Assembly: GCF_000152625.1 (NCBI RefSeq)
Contig: NZ_CH724156.1
Coordinates: 132,966-196,965, forward strand
From: Roseovarius nubinhibens ISM
GTDB lineage: Bacteria; Pseudomonadota; Alphaproteobacteria; Rhodobacterales; Rhodobacteraceae
Length of the DNA stretch: 64,000 nt
Reading direction: 5' to 3'
A program made the position numbers and the translations under genes. The notes under the pieces were generated by a model, which was not told the origin of the DNA, did no database searches, and saw nothing but the letters and a program-made list of their open reading frames with translations. This document shows, piece after piece, positions 45,264 through 52,196 of this stretch. The stretch's first letter is position 1; every line of letters begins with the position of its first letter.

Positions 45264-45530
45264 TTAGAAGACTAACGGCTCACGCCACCAGCCGAAGAGG
45301 GACGATCCCTCTCCTAGTGAGTACATTTGTTGAAACAGGAGGAGTTGGGCTTCCCGTGGCCTGACCACCTCAGCGCCCCAACTGGAAGCCATTTCTAACG
45401 TAGGGACAAATGGAGTATTGAGTGCTGCATGGTAGGTTTCTGACGTAATGGGCCCAAAGCCATCCTTCGAGAAAAAATCTGCGTTGCGACACCGCTTCAT
45501 CAAGACGGACCTTGAAGGCAACTCCAGCAT
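45264..45530 (-). CDS. Hypothetical small protein upstream of the ATPase gene
   Basis: 88 residues at most (MLELPSRSVLMKRC at the N terminus; a later Met, at residue 11, is possible). No domain recognised. Its stop lies 25 bases before the chosen ATPase start on the same strand, so it could be the first gene of that operon. Its 5' end sits in the divergent promoter region of the next gene. The support is position and open frame only; it may be a chance frame. Confidence 0.35.
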   Translation of the reverse strand: MLELPSRSVLMKRCRNADFFSKDGFGPITSETYHAALNTPFVPTLEMASSWGAEVVRPREAQLLLFQQMYSLGEGSSLFGWWREPLVF

Positions 45531-45565
45531 GGCTATGGATTGCCCCTATATCCCGCGAGGTAAAC

Positions 45566-46318
45566 ATGAGTGAAGTCTTCCGTTTCGTTGGTCGCGTCGT
45601 TCCTGACCATAAGCCTCTTACAATTGCCTACTCGCCCAAATTCAACCGCAAGCCGAGTGTAGAGCATGAACCTGAGTGTATCTTTGAGGTATCTATTTCA
45701 GAGGGCAAGTTTCAGGTCGCGATTGAGATTGAGCGCTACACTGATCAAAATGCTATGGCCTTGTTTCAAGCAGGATGGGATGCAGCGCAGCGCTTGGCCG
45801 ATACAGCAGGTTTCATCGATGCAGTTCCATACAACACCATTGTCGATTCCATCGAGAAACCGGACGGCTCTATCCAACAACTTGCTCTAGGTGATATCCA
45901 CTTAAGAAACCTTGGTTCTTTCACGCATAAAGACATAGAGACCATCGCTGACTTGCTGATTGGGGATCTGGCATTTGGTCAAGCGATGTCGGACCTTCTT
46001 TCAATGCTCATCAAAACCCACTACGCACCGATAAGTTACGGCAGAGTCACGGAAAGCATCGCGCGGCTGGTGGCTCCATCTGAAAAGCCAAGCGTCATGT
46101 GGTCCAAAACACGCAGCGAGCTTAGGGTCAGCGAGGAATATTTACGAAAACTGACAGAAGTCTCCACAGATCCACGGCATGGGAAAAGGACGCCGGTTAG
46201 TGCCGCGGCGAATCGTGAATTGAGTGAAATGTCATGGCGGCTAATGAACCGTTACGTACACTACCGAATTCGCGGTACCGACCTGCCGGAAGAAGACTAC
46301 CCCGAGCTCGCCGTATGA
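45566..46318 (+). CDS. Unknown element-borne protein
   Basis: 250 residues from ATG 45566 (MSEVFRFVGRVVPD), with GCGAGG five bases before it; 18 more residues are possible upstream. No family recognised. It is soluble, with a beta-rich first half (CIFEVSISEGKFQVAIEIERYTD) and a helical second half. Near the C terminus WRLMNRYVHYRI contains R225-x6-H232, the spacing of HEPN-type RNase motifs, but the rest of a HEPN domain is not clear. It is divergent from the ATPase gene and converges with the reverse transcriptase. A partner in defence or maintenance is possible but unproven. Confidence 0.65.
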   Translation: MSEVFRFVGRVVPDHKPLTIAYSPKFNRKPSVEHEPECIFEVSISEGKFQVAIEIERYTDQNAMALFQAGWDAAQRLADTAGFIDAVPYNTIVDSIEKPDGSIQQLALGDIHLRNLGSFTHKDIETIADLLIGDLAFGQAMSDLLSMLIKTHYAPISYGRVTESIARLVAPSEKPSVMWSKTRSELRVSEEYLRKLTEVSTDPRHGKRTPVSAAANRELSEMSWRLMNRYVHYRIRGTDLPEEDYPELAV

Positions 46319-46445
46319 TTTGGCACTTGCGATACAACAGCTTATGGCAAGTCACCGACGGCCCTGAGCTGAGCTTGGCCTCCTAGCGCTTCTGCTGCAG
46401 TCGCAGCCCAGTTTGTAGCCATTCGCAACAGTTGTGTGGCGCAGT

Positions 46446-48140
46446 CTAGTACTCGTCGTCAAAATCCATATCCGTCCCTTGATCCGCTTCCTCTTCATCA
46501 AACTCTAGCAAATCAATATCAAAGTCATCGAGGAAATCCTGTCGAAGAATTCTCGCTCTTGTGTTTTCAGCTCTGCGAAGCCGGAGTTCTGAACCTATTG
46601 AGGCGAAGCCACGCTCCGGATCAAAGAACTTTATGTTTCGGTTTAAAAGTGCCGAAAAGAACGGTTCATGCTCAATGAAGGAGCGATCCGTGGATGGGTT
46701 TGTTCCATTACGAATACTCTCATACGCATACAACCACATTGGCCCTTTTAAGCCCTCGGCTGACAAGTGCTGCTGCCAAGTCCCATGATCTACCGTTCCC
46801 GAAATAGCGCCCCTGCTCGAGGCAAAGGTTAGCATCAAAGCAACCATTGAGTTCTCAAGTTGAAATAGGGGCGCAATCTGACTGGCAGACAACTCAATCT
46901 CTAGCCTAACCACCAAGAATAGGAGCCAAGTAATCTCGCCCGTCCTATTTTCCTGAGCGAGCTCTGGGAGCCGACGCTCAAGGAATCCAGCAAGTTTTGC
47001 CCTATCCACATCTTGGTGTTCGATTTCACGCAAGACGAGCACTTCTACGAGAAGTGAGACCAATGTGGAATTTCGTCGATACGCATTGATGAGGTGACTT
47101 TGCAAAGCTCCCCACTCTTCTGCGTGAACAAATGCGGATCTGGCATTCTGGAAAGCGAACTTTTCCACATTTAGCTCTGGATGTTCGTTACATACTCTTC
47201 CAACTTCGTAAAAGAAACGGAGGAATGAGTTTGTCGTTCTGTCGCTACGTGGGATGTGTGCTAATGCAGCTTGCTTCCAACCTGTCGAGGGCCGCCTCGA
47301 TGTCAGCTCCACTGAGGATTTATCGTTGTTGAGCTCGAGTTCAAAGCTTGCGGCCGCTTGTCTGACCGCTGCAATCACGCCGTCGCCTGACATTCCACTC
47401 GCGACGGCAATTGTGTAGTCATCGATATATCGCGAAGCGTCTAGATCACCGATTTGGACAATCTTAGAAAGTTTCTCATCGAGTGCAGACGCTATGACTT
47501 CCGCAATGAGCCTGGACGTATCAGGGCCAACAGGTAACCCAATTGTTTGACCGTCTTGGGCGTTTCGGCAAAACATATCTAGGAGGTTCCCATAGTGCGT
47601 GATTTGACGGTTCTGTTTTGCCCATGATTTGCCATAGATAGCCCACGGTATCGAATGCGTGTATATTGAATGGAAGAATGCCCTAATATCCGCCGCAACG
47701 TATCTCTCGTGACGCGTAGCTAAGTTGACGCGAAAATCATCCCGAAGATCAATACTGGGTCTGAATACTGCGCGGCTACCAACCCAATCAAACACAAGCG
47801 GCGAGGCGCTAAATTTTGATTTTCTAGACGCTGATCTCAGTGCGACGAAGTTGTCTGCAAGTACCTTCGATATCGCAAGATAGGAGATCGGATTGATCAC
47901 TGCATGTTTTCGGTCGTCCCGCCCATATCTTGGAAAGTAAAACCAAGCCGGCTCTGAAACGAACTGTTTAACCCCTGAGTATCGAGCGTTTTGCAATCGC
48001 GGAACACTCTCCACAGCACTCCACAGACTCTCTCTATAGCGGGCAAGGTCATCCGAAATGAAGCACGGGGGAAGTTCAGGAGCGAAAAATCCGTGTGATA
48101 TAAGACGTTTAAATCTTAATGTCTTAGTCCTAGCAGTCAT
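46446..48140 (-). CDS. Defence-type reverse transcriptase (UG/DRT/Abi-like)
   Basis: 564 residues. Polymerase motifs: A, YVAADIRAFFHSIY with Asp151; B, GLPVGPDTSRLIAEV (201-215); C, SRYIDDYTIAV with the Y-I-D-D catalytic pair (238-241); D, FELELNNDKSSVEL (266-279). The N terminus (LISHGFFAPELPPCFISDDLA) resembles the lead-in of antiphage unknown-group reverse transcriptases rather than group II intron or retron enzymes. There is no maturase X domain, no endonuclease and no intron structure around it. Residues about 315-510 are an all-helical, repeat-like region with HGTWQQH and GPMWLYAYESIRNG. The tail (537-564) is strongly acidic. The exact DRT/UG class is not resolved. Confidence 0.88.
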   Translation of the reverse strand: MTARTKTLRFKRLISHGFFAPELPPCFISDDLARYRESLWSAVESVPRLQNARYSGVKQFVSEPAWFYFPRYGRDDRKHAVINPISYLAISKVLADNFVALRSASRKSKFSASPLVFDWVGSRAVFRPSIDLRDDFRVNLATRHERYVAADIRAFFHSIYTHSIPWAIYGKSWAKQNRQITHYGNLLDMFCRNAQDGQTIGLPVGPDTSRLIAEVIASALDEKLSKIVQIGDLDASRYIDDYTIAVASGMSGDGVIAAVRQAAASFELELNNDKSSVELTSRRPSTGWKQAALAHIPRSDRTTNSFLRFFYEVGRVCNEHPELNVEKFAFQNARSAFVHAEEWGALQSHLINAYRRNSTLVSLLVEVLVLREIEHQDVDRAKLAGFLERRLPELAQENRTGEITWLLFLVVRLEIELSASQIAPLFQLENSMVALMLTFASSRGAISGTVDHGTWQQHLSAEGLKGPMWLYAYESIRNGTNPSTDRSFIEHEPFFSALLNRNIKFFDPERGFASIGSELRLRRAENTRARILRQDFLDDFDIDLLEFDEEEADQGTDMDFDDEY

Positions 48141-48542
48141 CGGCTTGACCCATTATCCAGAAATTCTCTAACAGAGTTAAGGGATTGGCCACTCCGTACA
48201 ACCAAAATGTAGCTACGTTCACACTTCTTTTCACCTTTGCCGGCCATTTGGGCGCAGTATATGGTGTGTTGTATCATCGGCGTCCCTCAAAGACCTGATA
48301 ACTAAATGGACATCTACTCCGAGTTTATCCAAGATGAATATCTGCTTCCACTTTGCATAGCATACTCTTCGGCAAACACAGAAAATGTCCGCTTGCCTCC
48401 CCTTCCGTCAAACCTTCGCAAAAGAGTCGAAACCCTAACAAGCGTGACAAGGACCCGGAAGCTTGGTGCAGTTAGCTTTGCTTCCCGTTGGGGTGTCTGG
48501 CCCTACTCACGCATGAGCAGCAGCGCCATGCAAACTTAGCTC
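48141..48542. other. Non-coding region upstream of the reverse transcriptase
   Basis: About 400 bases between the RT start and the convergent end of the integrase gene. A 77-codon plus-strand frame (48306-48539, MDIYSEFIQDEYLLPLCIAY) is the only sizeable one; it has no visible ribosome-binding site or homology. Some defence RTs use a nearby structured RNA; this is where one could sit, but I see only minor hairpins. Confidence 0.4.
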
Positions 48543-49781
48543 CTACAACGGATAGCTCAACTTCATCAGAGCATCTCGCTTCAGCTCAAAGCTTGTGCCC
48601 CCTGAATATAGCCCATAGGTCATTGTTTGCTTTTCATGCCCAAGGATGTCGGCAGCAATGTTCTCTGGCACGCCAGCGTTCTCCAGAAGCGTTGCCACAG
48701 TCTTTCTGACGCTGTGAAAGACGTAGCTACCCCCAAAGCCCATCTTGGTCTTCAACCGTGAAAACCGCTTCCCGACTGCGTTTGACCTGTCTCCGTACTT
48801 GTTAAATGTTAACCCACTCAGGACGTAACCATCTGAGCTATCTCGTCTCAACCTCTGAAGCGTTGGGGCCAGTTGAGGGTGAATGGGAATGACCCGGTTT
48901 CCTGCTGAAGACTTTGCATCCGTGATCAGCAGCCGATCATTCTTAACCTCGCTCAATTTCAGCGAGCAGATTTCCTCGATCCTGCACCCCGTCCACATTC
49001 CAATGGTGATCAGATCATGGAGCTGTTGATCTGGTAGTGCTTTCGCAGCAGCTAGGAGCTTCACGACATCCTCTCGGCTGAAGTCCCCTCTCGCCTCTTC
49101 AACCCTGGCCTTGGTTCTGGACCTTTTTCTTTCGACAGCGTCAGCAAATGGGTCGTCTTCACCGGTGACATAGGCTTTCCGTTGCAGATACCTCCAGTAA
49201 CCACGGCAGTGCGTTATGATGCGCCTGACGGTGGCGGGCTTTAGGTTTTCTCTGTGTTGGGTCTCGTAGGCCCAGCGCCTTACCTCGGCCTTCTTAACGA
49301 GATGTGAGTAGGGAAAAGCCTCAACAAACCGCAAAACATCGGACCGCTTCATGTCGATTGTTTTCGGTACATTGTCGAGCGTCGCAAGCCACTCATCAAT
49401 CCAGTCCCCAAGGTTAACGGACTGACATTTGGTTAAGTGATAAAAAGTATCAGCTGCAATTGGGTTTTGCTCATAAAGCTCCTCCAGCTGATCGCTTAAG
49501 ACTAGGTCAAGAGTTTCACGACCATCCTTATCAGCACGCTCAAAGGCGTCTCTCGCTCGCTTAGCCTCTAGCTCCAAGGGCAAACTAATCCCCCGACGAG
49601 CAGCGTCGATCTCAGCTTTCCATTGCGCCACGACGGTCAAAACCAACCGCTCGGCTTCTGTGAGGCTCTCCGTCCCAAGTGACGTCACAAAACGCCGTTT
49701 TCCAAGAGTATCTTGGACGTCTTTAGGGACGTCTAGCACCGCATACCAACGGCGTCTTCTTCTCTCCAGATAGCGAGGCAT
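48543..49781 (-). CDS. Tyrosine recombinase (phage-type integrase)
   Basis: 412 residues from ATG 49781 (MPRYLERRRRRWYAVLDVP), the usual integrase N terminus; a 20-residue extension upstream reads through the arm repeats. The SAM-like core-binding domain is at about 150-250. Catalytic residues: Arg in GMWTGCRIEEICSLKLSEV, H-x-x-R in YVFHSVRKTVATLLE, His in ILGHEKQTMTYGLYSGG, and the nucleophile Tyr in that same segment. It integrates the element at the tRNA-Ser 3' end; the gene start faces attR, the usual order. Confidence 0.93.
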   Translation of the reverse strand: MPRYLERRRRRWYAVLDVPKDVQDTLGKRRFVTSLGTESLTEAERLVLTVVAQWKAEIDAARRGISLPLELEAKRARDAFERADKDGRETLDLVLSDQLEELYEQNPIAADTFYHLTKCQSVNLGDWIDEWLATLDNVPKTIDMKRSDVLRFVEAFPYSHLVKKAEVRRWAYETQHRENLKPATVRRIITHCRGYWRYLQRKAYVTGEDDPFADAVERKRSRTKARVEEARGDFSREDVVKLLAAAKALPDQQLHDLITIGMWTGCRIEEICSLKLSEVKNDRLLITDAKSSAGNRVIPIHPQLAPTLQRLRRDSSDGYVLSGLTFNKYGDRSNAVGKRFSRLKTKMGFGGSYVFHSVRKTVATLLENAGVPENIAADILGHEKQTMTYGLYSGGTSFELKRDALMKLSYPL

Positions 49782-49782
49782 T

Positions 49783-49804
49783 CCCCACACGTTTTCCCCA
49801 CACG
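49783..49804 (-). repeat. Putative integrase arm-type sites, right end
   Basis: CCCCACACG at 49783-49791 and 49796-49804, 13 bases apart. They overlap the region just upstream of the integrase start and match the pair at 43023-43044. Binding here could also autoregulate the integrase gene. Confidence 0.6.
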
Positions 49805-49865
49805 TCTGTGCCGAATATTCCCTTAAAAACAATGATGTCAAGAGGTTGCGGCCCTTTGGCAGAGC

Positions 49866-49883
49866 ATCCCACCTCCTCCGCCA
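49866..49883 (+). repeat. attR: duplicated tRNA-Ser 3' end
   Basis: Exact copy of the 18 bases at 42942-42959. Only this tRNA tail is present here, with no other tRNA part, so it marks the distal border of the element. Confidence 0.9.
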
Positions 49884-49922
49884 GCGTCAATTTCCCCAGA
49901 TGTCCGCCGGACCGCCCCCGCC

Positions 49923-50378
49923 CTACTTCCGGAACAGCCGGGCCAAGAGGCTGGGTGGTTTGGGGTCGTTTTGGGCGGCGAGGATCTTGTCGACATAGGC
50001 CTGATGTTTCCGCCGTCCTGCGTCGGGGTCCTCGGCGAGGTTGAGCCAGCGGGTGGTCGACACATCGAGGAGCCGCCAGCCGGTGGCTGCCATCAGGCGC
50101 AGCGCGGCGCCGGTGGCCGCGCCTCGGGCATGGATGCCGAAACTGTTGGTCCGGGCCAGCCCGTTGAGCGAAAACTCAAAGGTGAACCCCTCGCCGATCA
50201 CCACGCCCCAAAGCGGGTCGGTCCAGTCGGTGTCAGGGAAGATGTCAGAGATCTGGCGGCGGATCTCGGCCTCGCTGCCCATCGGCGGCGGCGTCCAATG
50301 GTCGGCAAACTCTGCCACCCCCTCTGCATCCATGCGCAGCGGCGTGTCGGCGGAAAAAACGATCAGATCCCAGCTCAT
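49923..50378 (-). CDS. Conserved hypothetical protein
   Basis: 151 residues from ATG 50378, with GGAGGG upstream. No signal peptide or membrane span. Sequence features: MSWDLIVFSADTPLRMDAEG, FPDTDWTDPLWGVVIGEGFTFEFSLNG and TGWRLLDVSTTRWLNLAEDP. It looks like the small family of proteins of unknown function that starts with W-D-L and has a conserved F-P-x-x-D-W; I cannot assign a role. First chromosomal gene after the island. Confidence 0.7.
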   Translation of the reverse strand: MSWDLIVFSADTPLRMDAEGVAEFADHWTPPPMGSEAEIRRQISDIFPDTDWTDPLWGVVIGEGFTFEFSLNGLARTNSFGIHARGAATGAALRLMAATGWRLLDVSTTRWLNLAEDPDAGRRKHQAYVDKILAAQNDPKPPSLLARLFRK

Positions 50379-50575
50379 CTCGGGCCCTCCACCGTACAGA
50401 ATAGCGCAGTGCCGCAATCAGGGCCAATTGTTACTGATTTACCGCAGTTTCGCCGCAATTTTTCCGCAGCACAGGAAGAGATTGCGTCTGTGCACCAATG
50501 CAGAGAGTAAGGGGGCACATAAAAATCATGTGCGATTTCATCCTTGTGTGTGCCAATTCAACTCTTGGGGACACC

Positions 50576-51934
50576 ATGCACTTCCACCACAAAAGCTTTC
50601 TCGCCGCCGCGCTGACGCTCGGCCTTGCCACGCCCGCCCTCGCCGCGCCCGCCTTTGAGGTCACCCATGACGGGGTGATCGATGGGTCGCAAAGTTTTGG
50701 CAGTTCATACTATATGGACGAGCTCGAACTGCGGATCACCAATCCGTCCAGTTTCCTCGCCCAGATTTCGGCTATGAACATCCAATCGACCAACAATATC
50801 GCTCTCTTTCTTTATAATGAAGGTGAGTTCACTCCCGCAGATTACTGGCAGAACAATCTCGCGGTCACCTCCGGCTATCTGCCAGGCCTGTCCGGGGCAG
50901 GTGCCTATCCTGAGGGCAATTACATCCTCGCCGTGGTCGGGAATTTGCCGGGAAATACCGGCACCTACACCCTGGGCCTCATCGGCGCTATCCTCGGCTG
51001 GGGACCGACGCAGCAGCAGCTTCTTGAAGAGATGCAAAGCGCCGGGATCACCTTGGGCCGTCTCGCGCTGCGGCAATCGGCGGGCAACACCTCGCAGGGT
51101 GCGCGCGGCTCTTTCGTGGCCCGCGATCTGCAATCGCCGCTCAGCTTTGGCGATTTCGAGGATGGCGAAGCGCCGGTGATCTCGACCAAGAACGGTCAGC
51201 TGATGGGCAATGTCTATGCCTGGGTCAATTTCAACGGGTTCATTGCCCGTGGCTCGGCCAATGATTACAGCGGCAGCGGTGTGCAGCTCGGCGCCGATAT
51301 CTCGGTCAGCCCAAACATGGTGCTCGGCCTGTCGCTCGGTCATGACGATCTCAACGCCAACACCGCCACCACCTCGACCAGCGGCGATTTCACCTATGTG
51401 CAGCCCTATCTCGGCTATCGCTCGGGCGCGTGGTCGGGCGAGCTGGCGCTGCTCTACGGGCAGGCCGATTACAAACAGACGAGCGCCGGTGGCGTCGGCC
51501 GCGCCGACAGCGATGTCTGGGCTCTCAGCATCGCCGCCCAGCGCGACATCGCGCTGAGCGACATGCTCACCTTCACGCCGATGGCCTCGGCGCGCTATGG
51601 CGAGGAAAAGATCACCGGCAAATCCGGCACGCTGGCCGGGACCGGCTCGACCACGGTGGATTATAGCGAGCTGTCGCTCGGCGCGCGCTGGACGCGCTCG
51701 GTGCGCGACACGCTGGTCTATACCGGTCTGCATCTCGACTATGTGACCACCGACGCGCCCGCGGCGCTGGCGGGCGGCGGCTATGATCCCGACGGGCTGA
51801 GCGGCCGGGTCGAGCTTGGCGGCGCCTTCCCGATCACCGCCAATGGCGATCTGATGATCGGCGCGGAAATGGGCGGCATCGGCAGCGAGCTGACCAATTA
51901 CAGCGGCCAGATGCGCTTTGTCTTCAGTTTCTGA
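50576..51934 (+). CDS. Autotransporter-barrel outer membrane protein with short passenger
   Basis: 452 residues from ATG 50576. Signal peptide MHFHHKSFLAAALTLGLATPALAAP. The first ~125 mature residues resemble a PPC/DVUA0089-type beta-sandwich (FGSSYYMDELELRITNPSSFLAQISAMN, YPEGNYILAVVGN, NTGTYTLGL). The last ~260 residues form an autotransporter-type barrel: GNVYAWVNFNGFIARG, LGLSLGHDDLN, YVQPYLGYRSGAWSGELALLYGQADY, and a C-terminal Phe (MRFVFSF), the BAM recognition end. The unusually short passenger may just plug or decorate the barrel. Function unknown; it is followed by a strong terminator. Confidence 0.82.
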   Translation: MHFHHKSFLAAALTLGLATPALAAPAFEVTHDGVIDGSQSFGSSYYMDELELRITNPSSFLAQISAMNIQSTNNIALFLYNEGEFTPADYWQNNLAVTSGYLPGLSGAGAYPEGNYILAVVGNLPGNTGTYTLGLIGAILGWGPTQQQLLEEMQSAGITLGRLALRQSAGNTSQGARGSFVARDLQSPLSFGDFEDGEAPVISTKNGQLMGNVYAWVNFNGFIARGSANDYSGSGVQLGADISVSPNMVLGLSLGHDDLNANTATTSTSGDFTYVQPYLGYRSGAWSGELALLYGQADYKQTSAGGVGRADSDVWALSIAAQRDIALSDMLTFTPMASARYGEEKITGKSGTLAGTGSTTVDYSELSLGARWTRSVRDTLVYTGLHLDYVTTDAPAALAGGGYDPDGLSGRVELGGAFPITANGDLMIGAEMGGIGSELTNYSGQMRFVFSF

Positions 51935-51958
51935 AGAGGCGATGAACGGATAGGAATT

Positions 51959-51983
51959 GGGCGGCCTTCGGGCCGCCCTTTTT
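51959..51983 (+). terminator. Intrinsic terminator of the autotransporter gene
   Basis: GGGCGGCC-TTCG-GGCCGCCC stem-loop followed by TTTTT, 25 bases after the stop codon. A textbook terminator. Confidence 0.92.
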
Positions 51984-52196
51984 CATGTGGGGCATAGCGC
52001 ATTCAGAGCGCATCACAGGACCGCGCGCGGAGCCAGGGCGAAGCCCGCCGCGCATCGCCGGGCCGCCCCCCGGCACGGCGATTTGGCCAGCCACAGGCTG
52101 ATACGGCGGAGCGACGCGGCACTTGGCCGGGATAAAGCGTCAGGGCGCGGACCAAGGCACGCCGCACCGCGGCCCTGCGCTGCGCGTCTCAGCGCC

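Larger units (their letters stand above)
42960..49883. mobile_element. tRNA-Ser-integrated genomic island with reverse transcriptase (about 6.9 kb)
   Basis: Bounded by the 18-bp tRNA-derived direct repeat. It contains a tyrosine integrase reading inward from the attR end, a serine recombinase, a RepA/DnaB-like ATPase, unknown genes and a defence-type reverse transcriptase. Base composition is visibly more A+T-rich than the flanks, and codon usage differs from the neighbours. There are no capsid, terminase, relaxase or conjugation genes, so it is either a small integrative element, mobilised by others, or a satellite-like defence cassette. Confidence 0.9.

Noticed and set aside
46446-48140. 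Reverse transcriptase considered as group II intron or retron RT
   Set aside because: No maturase/X or endonuclease domain, no intron ribozyme ends, and no retron msr-msd-like RNA or retron-type RT motifs beyond the shared core.
48306-48539. 77-codon plus-strand frame between RT and integrase genes
   Set aside because: No ribosome-binding site, no homology, convergent with the integrase end; kept only as part of a non-coding region.
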